Source: CAYSPG01 sp964432885
Lineage (GTDB): Bacteria > Bacteroidota > Bacteroidia > AKYH767-A > OLB10
Assembly (NCBI GenBank): GCA_964432885.1
Contig: CAYSPG010000014.1
Span: forward strand, 1 to 64,000
DNA length: 64,000 nt
Direction: 5' to 3'
In this document: positions 51,707 to 60,282 of the stretch, piece by piece
Layout: each line of letters begins with the position of its first letter
Position numbering within the stretch: the first letter of the stretch is position 1
Made by a program: the position numbers and the translations under genes
The notes under the pieces: model-generated
What the model was told of the DNA's origin: nothing
Databases searched by the model: none
Seen by the model: the letters and a program-made list of their open reading frames with translations, nothing else

Positions 51707-52177
51707 ATGACATTAAAAATTGGAGACACCGCACCGCTGTTTACAGCATGTAACACCGAAAAAGAAAAAATATCCTTGGAGATGTTTCGCGGAAAAACTG
51801 TTTTGCTTTTATTTTTTCCGGCTGCATTTACCAGTACTTGCACCAAAGAGCTATGCAGCACACGCGATGACATTGCTTATTACAACGGACTTAACTGCGA
51901 AGTGATTGGTATGAGCACAGACGCACTTTTTGCATTAAAAAAATATAAAGAAGAACAAAATTTAAACTTTACTTTGCTAAGCGATTTTAATAAAGAAATT
52001 TCGCTGGCGTACGGCTCACAATATGAACAGTGGTTTAATTTGATGAAAGGTGTAGCTAAGCGTTCGGCATTTGTTATAGATAAAATTGGAGTAATTAAGT
52101 ATGCCGAAGTATTAGAAAATGCAAGCGACCTGCCAAACTTTGAAGCCATTAAAAAAGCGATTGAGGCCTGCCTTTAA
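51707..52177 (+). CDS. peroxiredoxin (AhpC/TSA, Bcp/AhpE-like)
   Basis: 156-residue thiol peroxidase. The peroxidatic Cys45 lies in PAAFTSTCTKELC, and Cys50 five residues later is a candidate resolving Cys, as in atypical Bcp types. Thioredoxin-fold elements VIGMSTDALFALKKY and RSAFVIDKIGVIKYAE follow. It is cytoplasmic (no signal) and monocistronic. Confidence 0.9.
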   Translation: MTLKIGDTAPLFTACNTEKEKISLEMFRGKTVLLLFFPAAFTSTCTKELCSTRDDIAYYNGLNCEVIGMSTDALFALKKYKEEQNLNFTLLSDFNKEISLAYGSQYEQWFNLMKGVAKRSAFVIDKIGVIKYAEVLENASDLPNFEAIKKAIEACL

Positions 52178-52185
52178 AATTTTGT

Positions 52186-53787
52186 TTACAGCTTTATTAT
52201 TTTTTTTCTGAAACAAGTATTGTTTCCTCTTATCTCAAGCACATAAACGCCTTTAGGCAAATTAGAAATATTTATCATCTCGTTACTTCCGTCATAAGGC
52301 TTGGAAAAAACCAATTGCCCCGAAATTGAATGCACTTTTATTTCCGTTTGTGCATCCTGTGGTTCAATTCCGGATACAATAAACTTATCGAATACCGGAT
52401 TGGGGATAACTACGATGTTTTTCTGAGATTCAAAAAAATATTCGGTTGTGGTTACATGGGCGCTGTCGCAAAGTTTTACATGCCAAAAATCATAAAAACC
52501 CTGCGTGGGTTCGCTTTTATACCCTCCCACATCTACAGGTGTAAACATCACTGTTGTATAGCAACTATCATAGGTTTGAAATGTGTGTCCTGATTCTTCG
52601 TGGCCACTTGTAAAAATTGTTTTGTCCCAAATTTTATTTCCGTTGGTATTTATTTTTAGGTACCAGGGCTCTTCGGGACCTAAATTATCTTCGGTTTTTT
52701 CACCACTCATGTATGAGTATGAAAGGCCGCTAATTACATAGTTGCCATCAAGAGTATTGCTTATGTTACAAAAAACCTGCTCGTTTAAATCACCGCCATA
52801 TCGTCTATTCCATTGCATAACACCATTGGCTGTAGTTTTTACCAGCCAATAATCACTTTGTCCAAATGTTTGCTGCGATACATCGCCCGTATTGTCAGAA
52901 AAACTGTGCCCGCCAACCAAAAGCCCACCATCATAAGCTATGTGCAGTGCTTGTCCCCAGTCGTTTAAATCTCCGCCAAAGCGTTTATCCCAAAGCTTAT
53001 TTCCGGCTGAATCAATTTTTATTATCCAGTAATCAACTCCACCCCGTGTTGCCTGCGATACATCATCAGTACTATCTGATAAGGTGGATCCGCCAAGCAC
53101 AAAACCCCCATCAGCTGTGCGCAGCATGGCCGACATTATTTCCATATCGTGCCCACCGTAATTGTTATCCCATAATTTATTTCCGGCACTGTCAATTTTT
53201 ATTATCCAGTAGTCAGAAAATCCTTTTAAGTAATGCGACATATCACCTGTACTGTCAGAATAGGTTGTTCCACCAATTAAAAAGTTTCCTCCAGGAAGCG
53301 CAATTGCTGATGTCATAAAATCATTAAAACTTCCACCAAAGCGTTTATCCCATAATTTATTTCCAAGTGCATCTGTGCGAACAATCCAATAATCAGCTTG
53401 CCCATTGTTTTGTTGACTCATATCGCCCGTACTGTCGCTTTCGGTATAGCCGCCAAATAAATATCCGCCATCATTGGTTTGTACAAGTGCGTATACCTTA
53501 TCGGCATTGGTGCCGCCAAAACGTTTATCCCATTCTTTTAATCCAAATCTGTTTGTTTTAATTACCCAAAAATCGGTATTGCCCTGTGTGTGTTGAGATA
53601 CATTACCACTGCTGTCGCTATCTGAATACCCGCCCATAATAAATCCGCTATCCGAAGTAATTTCTACAGCATACATTTCTTCTGCATAAATGCCTCCATA
53701 CCTGTAATCCCAAAGCTTTACAGTGGGTGGCTGTGCATCCAAACCAAATGTTGAACACAATAAAATTAAAAGCAATCGTTTTTTCAT
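52186..53787 (-). CDS. T9SS-secreted tandem-repeat protein
   Basis: 533-residue exported protein (signal MKKRLLLILLCSTFGLDAQ). Six to seven tandem repeats of ~58-60 residues share the frame DGGFxxGGxSxSDSTGDxSQ ... DYWIIKIDSAGNKLWDKRFG, probably one beta-propeller blade each. The C-terminal ~85 residues (VIPNPVFDKFIVSGI, then KGVYVLEIRGN) form a T9SS type A sorting domain. The high nucleotide similarity among repeats (53,000-53,560) suggests recent internal duplication. Function is unknown. Confidence 0.87.
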   Translation of the reverse strand: MKKRLLLILLCSTFGLDAQPPTVKLWDYRYGGIYAEEMYAVEITSDSGFIMGGYSDSDSSGNVSQHTQGNTDFWVIKTNRFGLKEWDKRFGGTNADKVYALVQTNDGGYLFGGYTESDSTGDMSQQNNGQADYWIVRTDALGNKLWDKRFGGSFNDFMTSAIALPGGNFLIGGTTYSDSTGDMSHYLKGFSDYWIIKIDSAGNKLWDNNYGGHDMEIMSAMLRTADGGFVLGGSTLSDSTDDVSQATRGGVDYWIIKIDSAGNKLWDKRFGGDLNDWGQALHIAYDGGLLVGGHSFSDNTGDVSQQTFGQSDYWLVKTTANGVMQWNRRYGGDLNEQVFCNISNTLDGNYVISGLSYSYMSGEKTEDNLGPEEPWYLKINTNGNKIWDKTIFTSGHEESGHTFQTYDSCYTTVMFTPVDVGGYKSEPTQGFYDFWHVKLCDSAHVTTTEYFFESQKNIVVIPNPVFDKFIVSGIEPQDAQTEIKVHSISGQLVFSKPYDGSNEMINISNLPKGVYVLEIRGNNTCFRKKIIKL

Positions 53788-53908
53788 GAGGTAAAATTAA
53801 GTTTCAAAAATAACAATATACGAATATAATTTTTAATTGAGCCAAAAGAAGAATTTTATTTGCTGTTTCATTTAATGCTTATCTTTAAGCCAACTAAAAC
53901 CTGAACAT

Positions 53909-55783
53909 ATGAGCAAACCCGAAGTAATAATTCTGGGAGGTGGTGTGGCAGGATTAAGTGCCGCACACGAGCTTGCCGAACGCGGATACAGCGTTACCAT
54001 TTACGAAAAGAAAAAAGAAATTGGCGGCAAAGCCAAAAGCCTTTTCAAAAGCAGTGGCACCGATAAAAAACCCGGATCGGCCGAAGGAGTTCTGCAGCAC
54101 GATATTCCGGTAGAACATGGTTTTCGATTTTTTCCCGGCTTTTATCAGCATGTAACTGATACCATGCAGCGCATACCGGTTGATAATACTGGAAAAAAAG
54201 TTATTGATAATTTAAAAAAATGTCCCGTTGGCATGATTGCGCGGTATGATAAAAAACCGTTGCTTTTTCCAACTTCTTTTCCTCCATTATACCAGGCAAT
54301 AGGTTTTTACAGGCAAATAAAATCAGCAGGCCTTAACTTTTACAAAGGCGAAAAAATGCTTTTTGCAAAAAAGGTTTGGCAATTAATGACAAGCAGCCCC
54401 AATAGAATTAATGAAGAATATGAGCGAACTTCATGGAAAGAGTTTATGGAGGATGATGATACCAGGAGCCATGATTTTAAATCGCTGTTTGTGGCAGGGC
54501 TTACACGCACCTTAGTGGCGGCACAGGCCGAAAAGATGAGTACAAAAACTGGTGGTAATACTTTTATACAGTTGGTTTATGATATACTTAAACCGTGGTC
54601 GTATGGTGCCGACAGGGTTTTAAATGGTCCTACACAAGTTGCCTGGATGGATCCATGGAGTAAGTACCTTAAAAGCCTTAATGTAAAATTTGAACAAGAA
54701 TGGACCGTAATGAATTTGCATTTGAAAGAAGGAAAAATTTCAGGCGTAACGGTTGAGCGAAAGGAAGAGCAAAAAATAATTGGCGATGACCATTGCATTT
54801 TTATTTTGGCAATGCCAATTGAAGATGTAGAAGTAATTTTAAACCGAAACACTGAATTGCTGAATGCAGACAGTGCATTTTCGCATTTTAATGAACTTGC
54901 CCAATGCACTTCGTGGATGACTGGCATTCAGTTTTTTATTACCGAGCAAATGGATATTAATCATGGCCATATTATTTATGCTGACAGCGACTGGGCTGTA
55001 ACATCTATATCGCAACTTGAATTTTGGGACAAACAATGGGTTAGTCAAAATATTGATAGCCGGATAAAACACATTCTTTCGGTAGATGTGTCGGACTGGA
55101 AAAACAAATCACGATTTAGCAATTTAAGAGCCGAAGATGCTGAAAGTAAACAGCAAATAAAAGATGAGGTGCTTCAGCAAATAAATCAAAGTTTAAAAAA
55201 ATGCAACAATTTAGCTTTTGACGAAAAACGAAATGTGCTAACCTATTTTTTAGATCACAGCATAAGCATTGCCAAACGCAAGCCGGCAGAACCCGGTGAG
55301 GATAACACCGAATTGATTAACGAAGAGCCTTTGCTGGTAAATGTAGCAGGCACATGGGATAAAAGGCCTAAAGCAAATACACGCATTCCCAATCTTTTTT
55401 TAGCGTCAGACTATGTACAAACCAATACAGACCTTGCTACCATGGAAGGAGCAAATGAAGCAGCACGCAGGGCAGTAAACGGCATACTTGACTTTACCGG
55501 CTATAATGGAGCAAAAGGGAAATGCAAAATTTTTAATCTTTATAATCCATTTATATTGCTGCCCTTTCAAATGATTGACCGATTAAGATACCGCATGAAC
55601 AAAAGCAACAAATACAGCTTTAGGTGGACAGCGGTATTAATTGTTTTATTATTCCCTTATTTTTTGGGGTGGCTGTTAATTTCAATACTTAATATACTTA
55701 CTGCTTTGCCTCAAATACGCAAACAATCAAAAATAGAATCGGAGTTAAAAAATAAAAACATTCCTAACTGTTACAGCATTTAA
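53909..55783 (+). CDS. FAD-dependent oxidoreductase (phytoene desaturase/amine oxidase type)
   Basis: 624-residue flavoprotein with an N-terminal FAD motif VIILGGGVAGLSAAHELAE and YEKKKEIGGKAKS. The GFRFFPGFYQHVTDTM segment resembles hydroxysqualene dehydroxylase/phytoene desaturase relatives. A C-terminal FAD contact lies in LFLASDYVQTNTDLATMEGA. A membrane helix lies near residues 575-600 (VLIVLLFPYFLGWLLISIL). It is the first of three tightly packed genes; the next gene, 2 bp away, is a 7-TM protein resembling membrane terpene cyclases. A terpenoid substrate is inference. Confidence 0.85.
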   Translation: MSKPEVIILGGGVAGLSAAHELAERGYSVTIYEKKKEIGGKAKSLFKSSGTDKKPGSAEGVLQHDIPVEHGFRFFPGFYQHVTDTMQRIPVDNTGKKVIDNLKKCPVGMIARYDKKPLLFPTSFPPLYQAIGFYRQIKSAGLNFYKGEKMLFAKKVWQLMTSSPNRINEEYERTSWKEFMEDDDTRSHDFKSLFVAGLTRTLVAAQAEKMSTKTGGNTFIQLVYDILKPWSYGADRVLNGPTQVAWMDPWSKYLKSLNVKFEQEWTVMNLHLKEGKISGVTVERKEEQKIIGDDHCIFILAMPIEDVEVILNRNTELLNADSAFSHFNELAQCTSWMTGIQFFITEQMDINHGHIIYADSDWAVTSISQLEFWDKQWVSQNIDSRIKHILSVDVSDWKNKSRFSNLRAEDAESKQQIKDEVLQQINQSLKKCNNLAFDEKRNVLTYFLDHSISIAKRKPAEPGEDNTELINEEPLLVNVAGTWDKRPKANTRIPNLFLASDYVQTNTDLATMEGANEAARRAVNGILDFTGYNGAKGKCKIFNLYNPFILLPFQMIDRLRYRMNKSNKYSFRWTAVLIVLLFPYFLGWLLISILNILTALPQIRKQSKIESELKNKNIPNCYSI

Positions 55784-55785
55784 CT

Positions 55786-56475
55786 ATGACAATATTTGAA
55801 TACATCAGTCAGCCCGAGCACCCATGCTTTAATACAAATAACTATACCCCATTTCAAATAACACTGTTTACCATTGGTGCTGCGCTGTGGTGTGCCGCGT
55901 ATATCAAAGTCATTCACATGCTTTATTTTACAGTAAGAGAAAAACGTGCGCTTGATATACCCATTGTTGCCGTGTTGCTGAATTTTGGTTGCGAAATAAC
56001 AACAGCAATATGGTTTGTTCCTGATATGGGTCTTGTTTTGGTTATTGCCTACTGGCTTTGGATGCTGCTTGATATATTTATTTTTTTAGGACTATTTAAA
56101 TATGGCCGCGACCAAATGGTGTTTTTGGATCTGAAAAACAACTTTAACCTTTACATCGTTGCCGGAATTGTTACCAGTTTTACTGTACAATATTTTTTTA
56201 TTACACAGTATGATTTGCCTATGGCTCCACTCGACTCATTTGTTATAAACCTGGTAATGTCACTAGCATTTATCAGCCTGATGTTTGTAAAAGGATATAA
56301 AGGCAATTCAAAATTTGTGGCATGTACAAAGTTAGCAGGCACAGGAATTATTGGCATAATGTTTTATACCAAATATCCCGAAAATAATTTTCTTACATCG
56401 TTATACATTTTTTGCGCACTATTTGATGTTATCTATCTTTACCTTTTACATAACAGGAAAACTACCCTTGCATGA
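55786..56475 (+). CDS. 7-TM protein resembling transmembrane terpene cyclases
   Basis: 229-residue integral membrane protein with seven predicted helices. Glu70 (NFGCEITTAIW) and Asp214 (CALFDVIYLYL) fall close to the positions of the two essential acids of Pyr4/PaxB-type cyclases, and the NFxxE and WxxLD (WMLLDIF) patterns are similar. These enzymes protonate and cyclise epoxidised prenyl chains. It is next to a squalene/phytoene-type flavoprotein. Alternatively it is the membrane sensor for the downstream kinase, whose gene it overlaps by 4 bp. The family call is from memory of topology and acids and needs a profile search. Confidence 0.5.
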   Translation: MTIFEYISQPEHPCFNTNNYTPFQITLFTIGAALWCAAYIKVIHMLYFTVREKRALDIPIVAVLLNFGCEITTAIWFVPDMGLVLVIAYWLWMLLDIFIFLGLFKYGRDQMVFLDLKNNFNLYIVAGIVTSFTVQYFFITQYDLPMAPLDSFVINLVMSLAFISLMFVKGYKGNSKFVACTKLAGTGIIGIMFYTKYPENNFLTSLYIFCALFDVIYLYLLHNRKTTLA

Positions 56476-57908
56476 ACGTAAGCACATTTAAAAATCTCGT
56501 CTTGCGTTTTGTTCCTCCCGGCTTTTCAGGTGATGGACTAAGCCTTAGCAAAGGCAAACTATTTATAGGCACTTGTTTTATTACAGGCCTTTTTGCATTT
56601 GGGTATGGTATAATGAGTTGGGTTATTGGATATAAAATGGGGTGGATATTGATGCTATCTGCAGTAATTGCGTTTTCTGTTTTTCCTGTTTTACTTAAAT
56701 ACGGCATTGGGCTTACGTTATTATCAAATTTACTTATCTCCTGTATTGCTATTATTTATATGGCATTAACATGTACAACGGGTGGCATTTCAAAAGGCCC
56801 GATGGATCATTGGGTTATGCTATTACCAATGCTTGCTTTGCTGTTGCTTGATTTAAAACAAGCCTTGGTGTGGCTTGTTGTTGCAATTGCAATATCTGTT
56901 GCTTTTTTTTATGTTGATTTTAGTGGAGTAAAACTACCAACTCATTATACATCTTACTTTTTCGATATGTTTAATATGCTTTCGTTTATTGGTATAATCA
57001 TTATCCTGTTTATGGTAAACAACATTTTTGCCTCTGCAAAATCAGAAGCACTAAATAATTTAGATACTAAAAATCATGAGTTAAACGAAACACTAAAAAA
57101 ATTACACGCCACACAGGATAGCTTAATTGAATCAGAAAAACTTGCATCCCTTGGCCAGCTTACTGCAGGCATTGCGCATGAAATACGTAACCCGTTAAAT
57201 TTTGTAACCAATTTTTCGTCCATGTCTGAAGAAATGATACAGGAACTTAAACTCGAAAAAAATGAACGAGTGCGGCAAGAAACGCTTGATGACATTGCAA
57301 AAAATCTGCAAAAAATTTCACTGCACGGCAAACGAGCCGAAAACATTGTGCGTGGAATGCTGCAGCATAGTTTTAAAGGCAAAATGGACAAGGAGCCCTC
57401 TGATATTAATTTAATTTGTCATGATGTAAGCAATTTTGCTTACCACGCCATACACTCAACCATTCCGGGTTTTGCCTGTAAACTTACCCGAAACTTTAGT
57501 AACGAATTACCGCTAATTCATATTGTTCAAAATGAAATAAGCCGGGTAATATTAAACCTGCTCAACAATTCTTTTTTTGCCATGCATGAAAAGCGCACCT
57601 CAATGGATGAAACAGGAAAACAACTATATACTCCTGAAATTATTATTTCAACACGAAGAATTGATGGTTCAGCAGAAATTACAATTCAGGACAATGGTAA
57701 AGGAATCCCAAATGCAATAAAAGAAAAAGTTTTTACTCCGTTTTTTACAACCAAGCCGTATGGCGAAGGTACAGGGCTTGGCTTGTCAATAAGCTATGGC
57801 ATAATTACCAAAGCACATGGAGGTACATTAAACATGCAAAGTGAAGAAAGTAAAGGAACCACCTTTACTATTTTGCTGCCGTTAAGCGGAAATTCTGAAA
57901 ACCATTAG
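56472..57908 (+). CDS. membrane sensor histidine kinase
   Basis: 478-residue kinase with six membrane helices (~30-185) and no periplasmic domain. A coiled coil (~190-222) leads to the H-box LTAGIAHEIRNPLNFV (His236). The HATPase_c domain has NLLNNSFFAM (N-box), DNGKGIPN and TPFFTTKPYGEGTGLGLS. No response regulator is adjacent. It overlaps the 7-TM gene (ATGA), so it is co-expressed with the FAD oxidoreductase. The H-box closely matches that of the ATPase-less protein at 45.7-47.5 kb. Confidence 0.9.
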   Translation: MNVSTFKNLVLRFVPPGFSGDGLSLSKGKLFIGTCFITGLFAFGYGIMSWVIGYKMGWILMLSAVIAFSVFPVLLKYGIGLTLLSNLLISCIAIIYMALTCTTGGISKGPMDHWVMLLPMLALLLLDLKQALVWLVVAIAISVAFFYVDFSGVKLPTHYTSYFFDMFNMLSFIGIIIILFMVNNIFASAKSEALNNLDTKNHELNETLKKLHATQDSLIESEKLASLGQLTAGIAHEIRNPLNFVTNFSSMSEEMIQELKLEKNERVRQETLDDIAKNLQKISLHGKRAENIVRGMLQHSFKGKMDKEPSDINLICHDVSNFAYHAIHSTIPGFACKLTRNFSNELPLIHIVQNEISRVILNLLNNSFFAMHEKRTSMDETGKQLYTPEIIISTRRIDGSAEITIQDNGKGIPNAIKEKVFTPFFTTKPYGEGTGLGLSISYGIITKAHGGTLNMQSEESKGTTFTILLPLSGNSENH

Positions 57909-57918
57909 GCAGTTGGTT

Positions 57919-58062
57919 TTATCCAAAATAAAAATAACAGAATATAGAAGATACTATTATAAGCATCCATAAAAACGTAAACGCACCTGTTCCTCCTTTG
58001 TAAAGAAAGGTGTTTTCTTTTGTATCCTGTGTCATCCCGTACTCTGGTATTTGATGTTCCAT
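57919..58062 (-). CDS. small membrane protein
   Basis: 47 residues from ATG 58062 (MEHQIPEYGMTQDTKENTFL), ending in one membrane helix (AFTFLWMLIIVSSIFCYFYF). An in-frame upstream start to 58110 would add residues that overlap the likely promoter. Unknown function; possibly expressed with the AIM24 gene upstream on the same strand. Confidence 0.5.
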   Translation of the reverse strand: MEHQIPEYGMTQDTKENTFLYKGGTGAFTFLWMLIIVSSIFCYFYFG

Positions 58063-58131
58063 AATTATAATTTTATTGGTGGCACAAATATAATTTTTGA
58101 AATAAAACAAAAAAACAATTCGCTATTAGTT

Positions 58132-58893
58132 TTAATCACCACTTATTACGTTTCCAAACAAGCCGCCAAGCCCACTACTTTGTTCCTTACCCCCACCCCA
58201 TCTGGATGCAGCAATTATTCTATCGGCCATACGCGAAAATGGAAGGCTTTGCAAATACACTACTCCTGGGCCTGTTAATTGTGCATAAAATAATCCCTCT
58301 CCGCCAAACAATACATTTTTAAATCCTCCAATAAATTTTATGTCGTAATCAACTGTAGGTGCAAATGCCACAAGGCAACCGGTATCCACCCGAAGTCGCT
58401 CCCCCTGTGCAAGTTCGCGTTTAATAATAGTGCCACCACTATGTATAAATGTGTTGCCATTACCTGTTAACTCTTGCAAAATAAATCCCTCTCCGCCAAA
58501 TAATCCGGCACCAATTTTTTTTGTAAACGCTATGTTTATTTCTATTCCCATTGCTGCACACAAAAAACCATCTTTTTGACACAAAAAACGGCCACCAAAA
58601 TCAGCAGGATTAATATTGATTATTTTTCCGGGATAGGGAGCAGCAAAAGTAATTTTTCGCTTTTGCCTTCCGTGATTCAGGTAATTAGTAATAAAAAAAC
58701 TTTCGCCTGTTATCATTCTTTTTAATCCCTTAAAAATACCCCCTCCTGTATTGGTTTGCATTTCAATATCATCTTCCATGTACATCATCATGCCAGCTTC
58801 TGCACGCACTCCTTCACTCGGATCAAGTTCTATTTCTACGGCTTGCATATCGTCACCGTAAATTTTAAAATCTATTTCGTGGGCTTTGTTCAT
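58132..58893 (-). CDS. AIM24/TIGR00266-family protein
   Basis: 253-residue all-beta protein of the TIGR00266 family: VEIELDPSEGVRAEAGMMMY, ITGESFFITNYLN, GAGLFGGEGFILQELTGNG, FIHSGGTIIKREL, VDTGCLVAFAP. Glycine-rich turns repeat as in a TRAP-like beta barrel. Bacterial function is not established. Cytoplasmic; no signal peptide. Confidence 0.9.
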   Translation of the reverse strand: MNKAHEIDFKIYGDDMQAVEIELDPSEGVRAEAGMMMYMEDDIEMQTNTGGGIFKGLKRMITGESFFITNYLNHGRQKRKITFAAPYPGKIININPADFGGRFLCQKDGFLCAAMGIEINIAFTKKIGAGLFGGEGFILQELTGNGNTFIHSGGTIIKRELAQGERLRVDTGCLVAFAPTVDYDIKFIGGFKNVLFGGEGLFYAQLTGPGVVYLQSLPFSRMADRIIAASRWGGGKEQSSGLGGLFGNVISGD

Positions 58894-58946
58894 ATTTAAG
58901 TTTGTTAATTATTGTTATGGTTTGTTTTAGTTTTAAATCTCTTCTT

Positions 58947-59462
58947 TTACTTGAGCTCAACTTCTATAAAACTTTCTTTGTAGCTGTTTTTCTCCATTTC
59001 CTGCTTATACTCAAATGTACGTTTTACATCACGCGGCACGCCACCCGGTCCTCGCACTAGTTCAGCAATGTAAGTTTGAAGTCGTTTTTCTTTTTTTATT
59101 TCAACCACTTGTGCAGTCTCAATCCGTGTGCTTTTTTTATAGCTACATACAGTTTTAAAAGTTTGTTGTGTGTACTTTAATACATCACCTGCAATGGGAG
59201 ATAATATTCCTACATAAAAACAAAGTGAGCTATCGGTGTTATTTAAGATATTTCCTTCTTCAAATAAAGCGTAGCAATACACAAGTTTTTCGGTAGACGT
59301 ATTAAATTTATCTGCCAGCAAAAATTTGATTTGCCTAGCACCAGTCGGTGCAATTCGGGTTACAAAACCCTCAACGGTTTCACCCTGATTTATTGCAACT
59401 GTTGTTTGGGCAACGCCCGTTAAAGCAGTTATCATAAAAATTATGCTAAGTATGTTTTTCAT
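58947..59462 (-). CDS. secreted protein of unknown function
   Basis: 171-residue protein with a Sec signal (MKNILSIIFMITALTGVAQ). No family is recognised. The mature part is basic, with three Cys and a Lys/Glu-rich C-terminal third. It may be periplasmic. It lies between the DUF4440 and AIM24 genes on the same strand, 121 bp past the DUF4440 stop and separated from it by a terminator. Confidence 0.65.
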   Translation of the reverse strand: MKNILSIIFMITALTGVAQTTVAINQGETVEGFVTRIAPTGARQIKFLLADKFNTSTEKLVYCYALFEEGNILNNTDSSLCFYVGILSPIAGDVLKYTQQTFKTVCSYKKSTRIETAQVVEIKKEKRLQTYIAELVRGPGGVPRDVKRTFEYKQEMEKNSYKESFIEVELK

Positions 59463-59493
59463 TTCCTTTTTTTATTGAGCCAAAATAGAAAAT

Positions 59494-59533
59494 AAAAAAA
59501 CATTCCCGCAACCACCGTTGTGATGCGGGAATG
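59494..59533 (-). terminator. terminator downstream of the DUF4440 gene
   Basis: 10-bp arms CATTCCCGCA (59501-59510) / TGCGGGAATG (59524-59533). On the minus strand it is followed by seven T. Confidence 0.8.
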
Positions 59534-59582
59534 AACCTAAACTAACCTAACATGAAAAACTTCTTTGCGGATTTGACTATAC

Positions 59583-60038
59583 TTAGTTTAAACCGTTTAA
59601 ATATATTTTGTATTCAAAATTTGGCAGACGTTTCCAAAGCATCAAAAAGTTTTTGGTTACTGTTCCTTCTGCTGTTGCATACGTTACACTTCCGGTTTCA
59701 TAAATGTATTTTCCCTGCCCTCCAATTTCACGTATATTAAATTTCATATCTTTTCGCTCAGTAACACCCGACCAGTATTGAGACAACTCTTTACGACCCT
59801 GAACTTTTTTTCCGTCTACCATTATTGTGGCATCATCATCATAGTACTCACTTATTTTAAGTGGGTCGGCATGCAAAAACGATTGTTCCAAATCTTTATT
59901 CAGTTGCATGATTTCATTTTTTGTTTGTTCGCTAACATCGCTTTTTAGCTTTGTATTTTCTTGTGCTTTTACTGTGGTACTTAACGCTACACTGGCAATT
60001 AATATTGCGGCAGCAATTGTTTTTAATTGATTTTTCAT
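59583..60038 (-). CDS. secreted DUF4440/NTF2-like protein
   Basis: 151-residue protein with a signal peptide (cleavage near VKAQ). It then has a cystatin/NTF2-like fold: LEQSFLHADPLKISEYYDDD, ATIMVDGKKVQGRKELSQYW, SGVTERKDMKFNI and FLMLWKRLPNFEYKIYLN. DUF4440 domains bind small ligands or act as SnoaL-like enzymes; no catalytic pair can be assigned. It is monocistronic with its own terminator. The ~240 bp upstream hold no gene. Confidence 0.85.
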   Translation of the reverse strand: MKNQLKTIAAAILIASVALSTTVKAQENTKLKSDVSEQTKNEIMQLNKDLEQSFLHADPLKISEYYDDDATIMVDGKKVQGRKELSQYWSGVTERKDMKFNIREIGGQGKYIYETGSVTYATAEGTVTKNFLMLWKRLPNFEYKIYLNGLN

Positions 60039-60282
60039 TTTGTTTTGTTTTTTAATTAGTGAGATATTGATTAGTTGAATTGTTATTTTTTGGCAAGACT
60101 ATTTCACACAGCAACGCTGTTATTTTTTTTGAACGCTGTAAATTGAATTGTAGTATTAAGACGGGGACAAAGGTCGTTTAGTTACATTGCTTTCCCGTTA
60201 AGTTATTCTTAAGATAATTTTTGTTCTGTTAAAATTTTTCACAAGTAATGCTTTAAACAAAACAACTTCATCATATTTTCCT

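Noticed and set aside
52900..53600. Recent DNA-level tandem duplication as a mobile repeat
   Set aside because: The similarity follows the ~60-residue protein repeat of a T9SS surface protein and is explained by domain duplication.
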